A DNA stretch of 64,000 nt from Anthonomus grandis grandis. Lineage: Eukaryota; Arthropoda; Insecta; Coleoptera; Curculionidae. The notes below the pieces were generated by a model, which did not search any database, was not told the DNA's origin, and worked only from the letters and a program-made list of their open reading frames with translations. Where the stretch lies: assembly GCF_022605725.1 (NCBI RefSeq), contig NC_065547.1, forward strand, positions 23,911,167 to 23,975,166, in the 5' to 3' direction. Of this stretch, positions 23,179 to 38,100 are shown piece by piece (positions within the stretch are counted from its first letter, which is position 1; every line of letters starts with the position of its first letter). Both the position numbers and the translations under genes were made by a program.

Positions 23179-26100
23179 ATGAAAAATTTCCGCTTATTTA
23201 ATGTTCACTGTCGTAATAGTAAGTATTCAATCTATCCAATTTTAATAAAAAAACACATCTAAGTTTTTTGTTAACAGGATTTCACAATGTTTTCCAAAGA
23301 CAACTGCTCTCAACTCAGCATCTCAAAACGGATAAGGTCCTGGTGGTATCCAAGTTGTCCAGGTTCGAATTTGAAAAGAAAAAAGCCAAAACCTTGACTG
23401 AATCTAAGCTAATCGACAAATTAAGGCAAAGAGGTACAGATATAGAAAAAATGATCAGACACCATGATCTGCATAAAAAGTTTGAAGAAAATGTTGTTAA
23501 TACTTTTAGCAACTTGGGGATCAGTGTCAAAGTGGTTAACAGGTGAGTTTTTTTAAATCTTTTATTATAAGTTAGTCAACCAGGTTCTTTAAGATATGAT
23601 TATACAGCTGATGATGTGGTGAAATCCGATATTATAATACCTATTGGAGGAGACGGAACATTTTTATTGGCTGCTAGTATGGTTAATAATAATGAAAAAC
23701 CTGTGATAGGTTTAAATTCCGATCCTAATCGGTCCGAGGGATATTTGTGCCTACCTAAGAAATATTCAACTAATATTAGGGAGGTCATTGAAAGGCTACA
23801 TAATGTAAGTCTTGCAGGCTTAAATTTGTATTTTTTTTTCAGCACACTAGTATACTGGGTACACAAAGAATATAAAAAAGCTAGATGAATTAATTTTAAA
23901 TTCCATATAATCATTTCTCTATGTTGAATATGTCATATTCAAATACTTATATTAATATTCTCAAATTCACATAAAAAAATTCTTTGTTGTCAATATATTC
24001 AAATTCATAATATTCAATATATTCAAATTCATAAATACATGGTATTTATTGATAAAGCTTCTTATAATATAAAATAGGAATATGAATTGACATATTATTA
24101 ACACATAATTAAAAAAAAACAATAGTGAAAATACACAACATTACAGGAGGAATGCCAGAATCTTTTCATGTTCACATATTTCCAAAAAATTTTAACATAT
24201 CTGAGTGAAGACTCTGTAACAGTTACATAATTTAGGTAGCAATCTCTTTTCAATGCCTTACAATCAGCTCTAAGCTTAGAAAGTTGCTCATAGTCACTGA
24301 ACAAGCCAATTGCACTTTTTTCTTGTTAATAATTGTTTCCTTTAGTTCCTGTGAGAACCAAATGGGAAATTTAGTGGCAGAGTATTTTTTAAAGGAATAA
24401 AATAGTCAACTGCTAAATAAAGTCATAAAACAAATTGACCATGTCATCTAGTGGCCTATTCATCAACATGGTGTTAATGAAACTGAGAAAAAGGTCACAA
24501 AGAGCGTCAACATCCATCAAAAAGAAATTCCTATAATATCCATCACACTTTAAACCTGCATTATTTAAATGCTTGTTTATACATCGAATTTTGAAGGAGA
24601 GGGGTGAGTGGCATTGCCCCCTTGGCAACAAAGAAACTTCTGCCAAGTGCAACCCCAGCTTCACTGTCCTGTAGAAATACCAGATCCAAAATAGATTTGC
24701 TCTCATTTACTTTTTTTTTAATTTAACGATCCAAATAAGATTATATCGCTTGTAATATTATTGGGTTTAGGGAATAATAAAATAAAAGTCGAATCCTATT
24801 TAAACTTACCGACGCTTCGCAAAATATATTTGCATCTTGAGGGTGTTAAAATACAATAATAATAATTAAGACAACAGGAAAAAAGTGTTTATTGTTTGTG
24901 TCTTAATTATAATTGAAATTGAAATAAATAAAACTGATTTTCCTAATTGTAATGCAGCCAACGTTAGACACACACTTATAATACAAATGAGAAAAAAAAA
25001 GGATGGATATTACAACAATGAGAAAAAAGACTACTTTCTAATTTGTAATATATTTTATCACCTTGCAGATTTGAGGCAACAAAGGACCAAGTCCCTCCGT
25101 ATGTTACGCCACTGGCAATATTTTTTTTAAATTGGCTTCATCAGTAACTGACAATGTACCTACTACAATAACCTGCATGCGAAATTTAATTAAAATTAGA
25201 ATACTTTATAATTCTAAATGTTAGACTTAAGTCAAAAAACATAATTAAAATTAAAATTTATACAGAAAACCTTTAGACATGTGACATCCTTAATACTGTC
25301 ACAAATCATGTTTGAGTTTGATTCACACACATTATGAACAATAATGTTGCTGGCCCTCTTACCTCTATCATTTTTCTCAGTCAGTAAGGTATCCATATCT
25401 GACGATTCACAAGATGGTGCTGTTTAAGTGATATTTTAATAGAAGTCATTTCAGTTTTAAGCTCTGCAAATGAACTATGTAAGCATTGTTTGATGGATTT
25501 AATATAGTCTACAAGAAATTTTAATCAGGTCATGCCATCAGGAACAACCTTGTCACATCTTGAACCTTGCTAGCAGCACTCTGTGACTGTCAAATGCCTT
25601 TGAAAAATCACAGAACGCTGCTGCCGCAACCTCACCAGTGTTCAGCCTATTATAAACGTGTTCTAGAAATCTAAAGATAGCATCCCTGTGCTAACAGGTT
25701 TAGAAAAGTCAAACTGTTGAAAACCCAATAGGGCAAGCCTATTTCAGAATGAAACCATCCTCACCTTCACAAGCTGTTCCACAATCTTGCCCAAATTACG
25801 CAGTAATCCTCTGGATCTAAAATTAGCAGTATAGTTGTATTGACCATTGTTGTAAAGACGAATAACCATTGCTCTTTTTGAGCAAGCCTTTCATATTCAT
25901 ATTTTATTCATGCTAGTTACAGGAGCACTTACATATTCGAGCACTTGCGCTTATGTAGCGTAATGACAAAAAAACAAAATTTCCTACATTAATATAGTTT
26001 TAATTATAGCATTGTCTTAACAAATATTTACAAATACCGCCATTAAGCTCTAAACACATTTTACTTCATCTGAAAAGGACCCTTGTTGCTTTTCTAAATG

Positions 26101-29100
26101 ATTGATGTCTTTCTTTGACAAACGCAGCCGCATTTCTAATGCGTCGAATAAGGGCCGAGTGTCGCCTTTCATTTTGTACACCTCATTTTTAAACCAGCCC
26201 CACAAACAATAGTTCAATGGTGAGAGGTCTGGAGATGGGGTAGGCCAACTAATAGGATCACCGCGACCAATTCATAGTCCTGGACACTCTTCATCCAGGA
26301 TTTCAGGAAGCTCGATTTGCAATCATCATCGATCGTGCAAATCATTTTGCAAAAAAAAAAATAAGTAGTATATGTAGGTTCTGTAGGCCTTGCTCGTGGA
26401 GTTAGTTGATTACTCTTTTCTGTGGAATGACCAATTCTTCGTGAGCTGGTCGTTGCATCATCTTCTACCAAATTCAGAATATTTTCTACTTCTTCTAAAC
26501 CTCGTCGAGTGGCTCCTTCAGGTGTTATGTTAGTACTGGGAAGAGTTTCGGTCTCGCAAAGTTTGTTAAAAACCCTGATAAATACGTTTTTGTCCGGATT
26601 TCTCCGATGCGGAAATCGTCGACGGTATTCTTGGACAGCAGCTGTAGCATTTATCTTACAAAAGTATTAAACAAAAACCATATTTGTATAACTATCCTAA
26701 ATTTGAATAGATGTGTGGCATTTTATACGGCTTTAATCGTAGAAAGGCGACAATAAAGCACACTAGCACTGACACTAACACATGTCAGAACAACAAAACG
26801 GACCAAACAAATTGGTACTCACAGCATTTGTGATAAGAAGCAGTAAACTATTTAAAATATTTTAATTACGCTATAATTTAAAAATAAGTTTTTATTTTTT
26901 TTTTTATTTTTGAATTATTTTGACGTATACAATACTCACGTGCAGTTTGGTGCATTCCTCCCGACTCACCCTGTAGAGAGTTAGGACCTTTTTCTGGGAA
27001 ATGAATCGCGAGACTCGACCCCAACTATATAGCGAAACATGCACCAAACGTCAAAATAATGCCTCCCGGAGTTACCCCAAGGTAGACAGGTATACCAACC
27101 CCTCTATAAAGTTTTTGAGCAGTTATCCTGACAGCAAACCAATCAGATAAAATGTTGTTTGTGAGATTAGTGATTTACTCTTTATACTTTAGAATGCCCC
27201 TATTGTTAGGCCCAAGAACTTTCATGATGATGTTTGTTAGTGTGTCTATGTTAGTACTTCCCGTACAGCAGATTCGTATCTGGAACATTCAATAAACACT
27301 TTCTGGCAACTTACAGCCCCCCAGATAGGCAGAAAATCAAGACAAGACCACACCCGTTAAACCCGTTTAAACCTGCAAGTTCCGCAGCAGAATTTAATGA
27401 TTCGCACAACTGCAGACTAGTTGTGCAGACAGTCTAGTTGTGGCAACGTAGCAAATAAGTCTTATTTAGATAGTTTTTCGGCTAATTAATTAGAAGCTCA
27501 TTGTTGAAGGTGCTTTTTACTTTGTAAGTGTACTTACGGTGATATTATTATACTATCGTGGTAACAGTTTTTTTGTTCTACTGTTTTTGTCTGCTGCTCT
27601 GATTGGCCTAGCAAAACTAAGGAGTCAGATTGGTTCACATTGCCGATTGTAGTTATTTATCACATGTCTTTGTATATGGTTAAAGACAATTCAAAGTATA
27701 AACTTTTGATCTGTTTGTCTAATGCTGGTTTGTGCATTGAGTCAGCTTCACTGCTTGGATAGGTATTTAATTATTTAGATGGTAAAGAAATGTTTCAGCT
27801 GCCAAATACGGCATGCACATTTCTTCATCTTTCTTTTTCTGATATAAATTGACGGATGATTTGTTATTGCCGGTGACTGGATCTGAACACATTGCTTATG
27901 AATGGGTCTTTTCAGTACCATATATGTCAAAGTCTCTAAAGTATACAGTAGAGTTTTTTGATTTCGAAAATGCTGATTTTGTACCATTAAATAATCTCCT
28001 TGCATCTATCGACTGGTCGTTTATAAACAGCACTTCTGATATAAATATTTCTCTAAATAAGTTTTATGACCTTTTGTATGAAGGAATCAGCTATTTTGTG
28101 CCTATTAAGTCCTATAATACTGGTAGCTTTCCTGTATGGTTTTCAAGGGAATTAGGAAGCTTAGTTTTACTTAAAAAAGTTGCTCATAGGAAATTTAAGG
28201 GATCTCAACTACAAAGTGATTACTTGATTTTTTTCTGGGCTTCGGCAGTAATGCAGTGTGTTGAGCGGTCAGTGTTACCGCGACTAAAACCGGTTTTAGG
28301 CGAATAACCAAAGCGTTTTGGTGCTGTTGGTTTTTAAAAAGTGACGTCATCAATCTACTGTCAAAGTTGTCATCAACATTAGGGGTGAATACCTGTAACT
28401 GTCTAGTATTTTTTAATTTTTGGTTAAATGGTTATTTGAAATGCCAAAACATCCTTAAAAAAAATAATAAAAATAAAGTCTGAAGTTATATACGTTGTGC
28501 TCTATTAGCCGAAGTTCTGTTGAAGGCACTTTATTAGAAGGGATATATTTCTCCTTCAAAGCAAGAATTATTACTTGCGTTTCGGAATAAAGTGACTGTC
28601 GTAAAAATTTTATAACCAATACGACATTTTCATTTAAAAAAAATCTACAACCAGTAAGCACATAAGTCTTATTATTGGTCTTATTCCTAAAGGAATATTA
28701 TGTAAGAAATGAGAATGCAGTACACAAAATAAAATTGTTTTTGTTTAATATTTACTATTTATAGTCAATAAACATTGGTTAAACCAAAACGTTCACACGA
28801 AAGTGTGAAAAGTGTGAAGTTGTGACGTCAATGTAGGTGTTTGGCGTGTAAAAACCAAGGACAACCGCGGTAATTACCAATAAATTGTGGTTATCCGCCT
28901 AAAATCGGTTATTATGTTTTTCATACCGAGAATAATCTATGGCGAAATCCTAGGTTATTCTGGAAACATGTAAGCATGTTAAAAAGTCAAATATTATTCC
29001 TAAACATATGTTTTTGAATGATGAAACAAGTGATGAGCGTGGAGATACAGTTAATTTATTTACCGAACGTATATTCTGATAAAGCATTTCAAATGCCTGA

Positions 29101-32100
29101 ATATTACATGACATGGCTTGTAGATCAATTTGATGTCAAATTTATAGAGTTATCTTTAGTAGGAGTTTTTGATGAGATTCTAGGCTTACCGTGCAAGACT
29201 TCTGCGGGACCAGATGGCATACTCAGCTTGCTATTTCGTGAATGCGTATGTACTCTGTTGAGGCCTATTTGCACTTTATTCAATCTGTTTTTAAAGTCGG
29301 GAATATTTCCTTATTTTTGGAAGAATTATGATAAAGGATTATTTCTAAGAAATTTAAAGACGATTTAAAATTGTTTTTGTCTATTGATTCAAATGTTCAG
29401 TGTCAATTAATACAAGATGACTTGCATAATCTTTGTGAATGGGCAATCTTAATGGTTAGATTTAAATGTTCTGAAGTGTTATTCAATAACTTTTGAAAGG
29501 ATTCGCAGTCTTACATTGTTTTATTATACTGTAGGTTCCACAGTTTTAAAAAGGGTAGCAGAAATTAGGGATCTCAGAGTAATTTTCGATTCTAAGTTGA
29601 CTTTTTTGTCTTGTGTCTCATACTGAAAAGTTAGTTAATGCAGTCAAGACTTCTTATGCTCTATAAAGTGCTGTACTGTTCGTTAGTCGTATATTGAAAA
29701 TATTGAGAAAGTCCTAAATAAATCCTTAAGAAATTGTTTTTTTTAAACTTTGTTGTTCTCTCATGAAACCACTTGAGTTAAGGCGTAATAATTCAGACTT
29801 GTGTTTTATTTTTAAATTAATAGCTGGCTTGACAGAATTTGATTTTTCTTTCCGGCGCAAAAATTGACTAGACTTTAAGAACTTTTCCATGTAGATTTTG
29901 ATAGTATGTAGTTCTTATGGATAGCAAAATCCAATAACTAGAATGCAACCTTGTTTTGATAGGTATAGTCTTGACTTGTACGTTTCTTTTAGCAGTTTGA
30001 GGAGTTCTCTCAATTTTATTAGTGACTGGTGACTTTAACATTCTTCTTAAAATTAATTTGTAACCTTGATTTATGTCTTAGTATTATCTAGCTTAAGTTA
30101 TTAATATTAGTATCTTTTGTATTATTTTATTTTTATAAAATTGGTGGATACCGTTAATAAATAAATAGCCACTGCTATGAACATGCAGAGAATATAGTGG
30201 ATCCAACAGCTATTAATTTTCAATGGATATGTATTGTTATCTTATATATTATACATAGATAACGATACATATATTATTTTCTTTTATTTTATTACCTTTT
30301 CTTCGTCAATTTCTTTTTGGTAACCCACTGTAGTCCAAGAAGAAATTAAATTGCATTTAAAAAATATTAAATAATATTGGAAAACTGGTTTATATTCTAC
30401 AATACCCACTCTCGTTTTCAACTCACGTATATACCCTATATCTACATAGCCACGAAGTTTCTGACTCTGTTTCAATATATACAGGTAATCCTTTCTAGAA
30501 AGCAAAATTACAACTTTATCTGGAGAGTCTAAATTGCTTTGTCAGGTTAAAATTGGGTAATATTGCATTGTGTAGAATCCAATTTACTAGTATCACATTC
30601 GTTTGATTGAGTCCTTTCGTTGCAGGTTTGCTAGGTACTTAGGTTATAGACTTAATGGTTTATAATGAGTTACTTATTTTATTGGGTATTACGTCATTTA
30701 TAGCAAAAATTAATTTAGAAATTACTATCTCACACGCTGAAAAATGAAGAAGAAAATAGACTTATTCACGTATTTAAAAAAAAATATGAACTCAAATCTA
30801 TAATGATACCGTTCGATATACTTAATTTAATTTAAGTTCAATAAGTTTTCAATACAATAATTTACTTGAGGTATTATAGATTTTTTATATATCTAGGAGC
30901 TGAGGTTTAATCTTCTAGAGTTAATAACTCGTTTCTTCTTTCCTATTGGAAATGGGATATTTCCCACCTAACTTTGTTATGAATATTAAAATTAAAAAAC
31001 GATAAAAACAACATAAAGACATACTTTTTAAAAAATACCTAATTTGAACCAACGTTTCGGTAGTTATATCTACTACCATTATCAGGGTAATTAAAGTAAA
31101 ATTAAGTTAAATTAAAAATATAAACAAAATATACTTATCTTGCAAATCTTCTGCTATATAATACCCTCAAAACTCCTTCCTAATTCGATAATACTTTTAT
31201 TCCTTTTTTATATAATTTCACGGTTTATTAATAGTTTGACAAAACACTTAATAAAAAAAATTAAACAATAAATTAAAAACTTTTTAATTTAATGGTTTAT
31301 ATCTGAAGGAATTTGGACCCATGCCAACTATTATGCTGCTTAAATCTACATCCATTGCCTCTGACAAGAAATTTATTTTTTATTAATTTTTTATATCGTT
31401 TAATGGACAGTCCGTTCTTCTCTCTTGTTCTTTTTCCTTGGCTTAATACTAGACACCCACAAACCTTCTTCTTACCAAAGAAAAACATCTATATGGGGCA
31501 AGTTACTTGTTGGAGATAAAGGCATGAAACACTTAAAAATAGTTGAATTTTTCAAGCTTGCAATTTTATTTTGCTTCTGGTATGCTAGTGTGTCTTGAAT
31601 AGCAATGTTCTTTTTTTCTTCAGATGTAAGTAATAATTTTTAGGGTAATTTTAAATGGCTGATGAGGAGTAGGATCAGAACAACCCTTTTAGTAAGTGGG
31701 AAAGATAACTTTGTTCCAAAATATATGCATGACAATGATTTTGAGATGTTCCCCAAAAAAAGTGCAGCTGGCACTTCTAGTATAGATGGAGCAAAGGTTT
31801 TGCCATTTTTAGCTTTAAATGAGGTAAATATATAAAAGCATTTATTTAAACCTGCATTTTAATTCATATTTTTAGGTTTTTATGGGAGAAACTTGCTCGG
31901 CGAGAGTGTCTCACCTGCAGATGCGTCTAAATGGATCAACAGAAAATACAAATTTAAAGTGTTCTGGGGTGTGTGTTTGCACAGGAACTGGCAGTACATC
32001 GTGGCATTTGAGCATTAATAGATTGCCAGTGCAAAATGTGGCAGAGTTATTAAGGCTGATTGATATAGAAGCTACAGAGGGAAAGGACAGTTTGGCAACT

Positions 32101-35100
32101 GTCTTGGGAGATATTTATAACAAAAATCTAATCTTTGACCCTGGTAAGATCTAACTAATCTATTGTTTCTTTTAATGGTCTTTAGATATAACAAATATAT
32201 TTGTAAGTTTAAAGCAGTAGGAAAAGTTATGAGCAGTTTTTTGATAATACTTATTTTAACTAAAGTTTGTGCCGAAGTTTTGATTTAACTAGCATCTACG
32301 AGCTATAATATAAGAGACGATTTTTTGTTGTGCGTAAAAAAAATTGTACCATGCGAGAAGTTTATGTCGTTTTTTGTTTTGTTACTGTTCGGTAATTTTA
32401 TACAGAAAACTGAAGGATAAAGTGACAGATTTGGTGTTTTGTGTTCCAGCTTTATGGGATGAAAGCCATAAATAACATCCTAATAGGCATGTTTTGACAA
32501 GGGAGTGGAAAAAATAGCGGCAAGAATTAGAGCGACAGATAATAAATATAAAGGGTGTCCCGTTGAACTTGTAAAATTTTTTATCTAGGCTTAGGTCTTC
32601 CTATGGGCTATCGAAATATGTCAATATGACCTTAGTGAAATATTTACGGTTTTCGAGTTATAAGCAAATTTTAAATTTTTTCAAAGATTGACCACATTTT
32701 TTCAAAAAATCTAAACTACGCCAATGCCAATATCGGTCTAACTTTAATAACTTTTTCAAAGTTCTTCTTTAAATGTGGAAATGATACAGGGAGTTCCCAG
32801 GATTATTGCTTTTTCACTTAATTACAATTTTTTTCGCTCTTATACTGTAAGAGAAATAATGAATGTTTTATCGTGACCATCAGTTTAAAAACTTCCGTGT
32901 TTCATTCTAATTTCATAACGGTGAAAAATATGCGGGTGTCTTTGAAGTGTCTTTGAAGCGATCAAATTTGCAAATTAGTAGATAAGAGAAATACATTACA
33001 TTTCACTTCGGTCGCCTCATATTTTTGATATAATTATTTAAAACTTTTATTAAAAGCTTGCTTTTGTTTTGTTGCAACGCATTGCTAATGCTTTTTGTCA
33101 CACTGACATTTGGTGATTATAAGAAATATTTGTTCAATTTGTTTTGGAATTAATTTACTATGCCTTATGTTAGTTACACAGCGCTTGAGTATGCATAAAT
33201 GCATTTTATCTACGGAGAAAGTCATCAAAATGCTAACGCCGCTAGACTACAGGGATCGAGTTCCTCTCATCCTCCAAAACTCTCGAGTGTTTTTTGCTGT
33301 GCACAGAGCGTATTGCGAAGGAAATATGCCAGGCGTTTCAGGAGATCAAGGAAGAGCTAATTAATATTAATGATGAGGTAATCTTAGATGAAGTGCATGA
33401 GGATCCATCAATTTCATGTTCAAAGAGAGTACAAACTCTTCTTCCAGCGGATTACATCATTCGGAATTTTCAACATTCATAATGTACATGAATGGGCAAT
33501 GGAAAACCCACATGCTATTCAGCAGGATAAATTTGAGAACCAGTTTAAAATTAACCTTTGGAAGGGAATAGTCAACAACAGGGTAATTGGTTCAGTCGAA
33601 ATTCCCGATAACTTTAACGGAGTAGCTTATTTGGAGCCCCTTCAAGGTCAACTACCAATTCTGCTAGAAGATGTACCTTTCGAGGTGAGAGGGCGAATAT
33701 GGTCCAGAGTGACGGTTGTCCTGTTCATTATGCTGCATTGGTTCGACAACATTTGGATAATACGTTCTCTGGAAGATGGATAGGGCGCTAGAGTCCTATT
33801 CTTTGGCCACCACGTTCTCCAGATTTGACACCTTTGGATTTTTTTTATTGGGGTTGGTTAAAACAGATTGTTTTTTTAAGACCGGTTAATGCAAGAGAGG
33901 AACTAAGAGAAAGATTACTTGAGGCGGCACGAGAAATTAATCAAGTAGGAACTCTGCGTCCATTAAAAAGATATTTTGAAAGAAGATGCAGAACTTGCGT
34001 AAAAGCTCGTGGTGAACACTTTCAAAATTTATTGTAGGCTTCATCCCCAGGCACAATAAAAATTAAATTATTCGATTCATTTATAGCTTTGTTTTCTAGC
34101 TTTTGTTTTTTAGGAATAAGTTTTGTAGCTTTTGTTTTTAAGGCATTAAAAAAAAGATCTATATCAAAAAGCATAACTTTTTTATGAGATAAAACACCCG
34201 CATATTTTTCCATCATCATGAAATTAGAACGAAACAGGGAAGTTTTTAAACTGATGGTCACGATAAAACATTCATTATTTCTCTTACAGTATAAGAGTAA
34301 AATAAATAGTAAAAAAGTGAAAAAGCAATAATTCTGGAAACTCCCTGTATTATTTCCACAATAAAGAACTTTGAAAAAATGATTACTGTCTAAGGTATTT
34401 CATGATTGGACAAAATTATAAAGTGATTAAAGTTAGCCAGATTAGTCATTGGCGTAGTTTAGACTTTTTTAAAAAATTTGATCAGAATCTTTGAAAAATT
34501 TAAAAATTCGCTTTATACTCGAAAACTGTAAACATTTCACTAAGCTCATATTGACATATTTCGATAGCCCATAGGAAGACCTAACCCCAGTTAAAAGGTT
34601 TTAGAAGTTCAACGGGACACCCTGTATAATATTAATAATATACCCTTTAGGTATAAAAGATTATTCTTTTATTTTAAACAGAAACAGTACTTATATAGCT
34701 AGTAACCTAAAATTTATGCTATTATTTACCAGCAAGTCATAATCGAAAATATTAATCTAATAAAATCATCGACTAATTTAATTGGTGAAACTCAGGACAC
34801 TATGGACATCAATTCGGAGAATCCAAAGATCCAAATCATTGAGGGGAATTTGAGGGATGGTGAACGATCTACCTCTATCTCAGTAGCAAATGTGATGAGT
34901 CCCAGTTCTGAGTCACAAAATATGATTCTATCTACATCGTGGGGTCGTGCAGGTTTCATCAGGTCGTGTCCTACAAGTTATTCAATTTCTCGGTCGGGCT
35001 ATAAAAGTCGAATACCGCCACAAATAGAATTTGGAAAGCAGCTTAATGACATTAAAAGGAAAAACTACCTTTAAGGGTAAATAAACCATGGCAGGATCCA

Positions 35101-38100
35101 AACGATGACAATATAAGATGCAAATATTTCCCCCAGAAGAGCAGTTGCAGGCTCCTTTATAGTATCCCCTCCTCAACCTGCGGCGGCCCAAATAGAAAAA
35201 ACTGCACAACATACCTTTCCTCCTTCTGAACCATTTAGGAGTACGAATAGTATCCAACCATATCAACTCAGAAACCGTAAAGAAAATTGAAAGGAAGGCA
35301 TCGTCGGTATGTTGTACTCTTTTTCGATGTAAGCTTCGACTACAAAGGATATGGTACAAAGCGGTTATGAATAGCGGCATACGTTACATAAGCAATTTTG
35401 AACGAAAAATGATGATAAAATGTAAAATTAGTAATAGTAATAAGCTTTAAATAACTGGATCAGAAGTCATCCTAGAAGAGCCGTGAGCCACTACAAAATT
35501 GTTGCTCTGCTCAAGGAAGTCTGTGATAAAGCTACGACTTTAAAAAATGATCAAAGCGGTTTCTCGTAACAGAAATATGTCCCCTAAGTGCAGGCGTTTT
35601 CCGATCATTTATTTGCCTAATGAAAATCCGTCGTGTTTCAAAGATATTGCTAACTTACCAACTGTAAAAATACCAGTTTCATGTAGATCCATTACAGTAG
35701 CCGACATATATTATGTGTCCACCTTTTTAAGTTTCAAAGGGGTAAAATTGACTGTTTTGCTTGAAAAGTGTTGCACAGTTAGGTTTAGTACCAATCAATA
35801 ATGTGGTGTATTTTTATTCGAGAAATTTCATAGAATCCTTTATTTTCATTGTTTTACCATATTACAATACAATGCTATTCACGGAGAGGCAAAAAAACAG
35901 AGCTCAAGACCCTAATCAACGGTATGGTACCAGACATCGTAATAGAAGTTCCGAATATCGTAATAGATAAAATTTCCTACAAAATGTTGCAAAAAGTAAG
36001 CGATACATTGCAGCAGCTATCGAGCAACGTGAATGACTTGGAAACGCACATCACACTTCTTGAGAAGGAGAATGAGCAGTATAAAGCAAGGATGGATGGT
36101 CTAGACTCTAGATCAGCAGAGTAAACTAAATCAGCCAAGAGTATATGGATTACCATGAAACTCCCATGACCAGCGACGACTTATCGCACAGGTTACTAAT
36201 ATATTTGAAACAAAACTGGGTATAAAGGATATTAAACCTGTATTTTATCAAAAATTTAGAGGATTTCAAAATAACAAAAACATGCCTGTAATTGTGCATT
36301 TCAATAGTTCCACGGATCGTAATGCTGTCTTTCAAAAAAAGAAAAAACATAAGGGATGCCAAATAAGTATAGTAGAAGAGTTAACAAAAACAAGATATGA
36401 GTTAGTGCTTCTTGCAAAAGAAAAATTTGGAAAAACATGTATTGTTTTTATATCCACTTGGTAGGTGCCATTTTTTTGGTAAATATTTAATATGCGTACA
36501 CGTTAACCCCTTCATAGGTCCCGAACCTTGTCGTCTTAGCAAAAAACAAATTTCCCAGGCACTTAATAATTGGGCCTGGGAAAAAACAAGGAAGAATTGG
36601 AGGACAGAAGAAAGAAGTTTTTCTGATTTTCAGCCCTTTGAAATAATATGTGGCGGTGATATAGATTTTCCGTCTAAATATAGAAGATCATTATATATTA
36701 ACTTAATAATGTTGGTATAGAATCCTTAAATTTGCAACAGGTGTAAGGGAACCTGCAGGAGTTACAGGGACATCATCTGCACTGGATTTAATTTTGAGTC
36801 CAAATGACGAAACAAGCTTCGAGGCGGGCGATTTAGAAATTTTTGATCATTTAGTGACGTATGGCAACATAATAAAAAAAAATTAACAAATATTAACTTT
36901 ATGTCACGAAACCTCAACAACATTGAGAAAATTGCTTAAAGAATTTTTATAGGTCACCCCATTTAAATAACGTAATTTATTTACAAACAGTTGACGAAAA
37001 GGTCCCTTTAAACTTTTAACTAAAAGTTTAACCTATACCTTTAAAAAATGTTAAGGTTAACAAAGCCGACAAAAAATATCAAAAAACTGATTTGAATTAG
37101 GACTATTACAAACAAATTAAAAATCAAACTAGCATTGCAAAACGTGAAGAAAAAACTAAACCGTAATGTATATTTAAGAGACAAAGTTAACGAATTACCC
37201 GATCATCTTAAGGTCCCCAATTCTGTAATAATTTTATACAGGCTTAATCGCACAATAATTTAGGGATCTTTTAAATTTTTATCAAAATAAACAAGGCGCC
37301 AAATACTATCAAAATTTAAATTTTATACCATGTCTCGTGATATTGTGAGAAAATATTTATTCAAAATTAAATCACTTGCTACTGGGGCGGATCAAATAAA
37401 TCTAGAGATATTGTGTGTGGACCGAGTTGTGCCTTTTTTAACTAATATTGTAAATGTATGTATATTAGGGAAATTTTTTCCTAATGGTCTCAAAAATATT
37501 TCCACTTTTAAAAAAGCAAAATATTACTTTATGCGATTTTAGGCTATATTCGTTTCGACTTTGATGCAATATTATTAAAGTTGTTTAACTTATAGAAATC
37601 CGTACGTTGAAACAGGTAACGCGTCATCTATTGCATCAGTTATCCGGAGTACCGCAAGATACCATATTGGGACCTTTTTTATTTTGTATTTATACTAGTA
37701 ATCTCACCTTTGACTGATGACACGCAACTTTACTTATCCTTTTTTCCTGAAAGTAGAGAAATTGTTGCCAAGAATATAAACGATGATCAAATTGCTTTAA
37801 TAGACTTTTTAGAAAAACACAATCTGAAGATAAACTCGTCTAAATCTACCTTCTTGATTTTCGGAAAAAATCGTGAAGAGTATGGTTTTGGAAGCTTCGT
37901 CAAACCAACTTTTGCATTCTACTTGTTCCCGCAATTTGGGACTTCAATATGAGGGTATAAACAGCATATAAATAAGTGCATTTAATCTGCTTATACTAAT
38001 TTAAAACGACTGTTTCCGCATAGAGAACTGCTTTCAACATCACAAATAATTACTTTGTGCGACGCTCTGGCTTTGAGTTATTTTGAGAATTTTGCAGATG

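Noticed and set aside
23581..23593. Alternative NADK2 exon 3 acceptor at CAACCAG (23583)
   Set aside because: It would read AGG TTC TTT AAG ATA TGA, an immediate stop; the TTTAAG acceptor at 23593 keeps the frame.
20525..26978. One large element ending at TACAGGGTG (20525) and CACCCTGTAG (26978)
   Set aside because: The two ends do not pair beyond the common motif, and the span contains the P-like right end and NADK2 exons.
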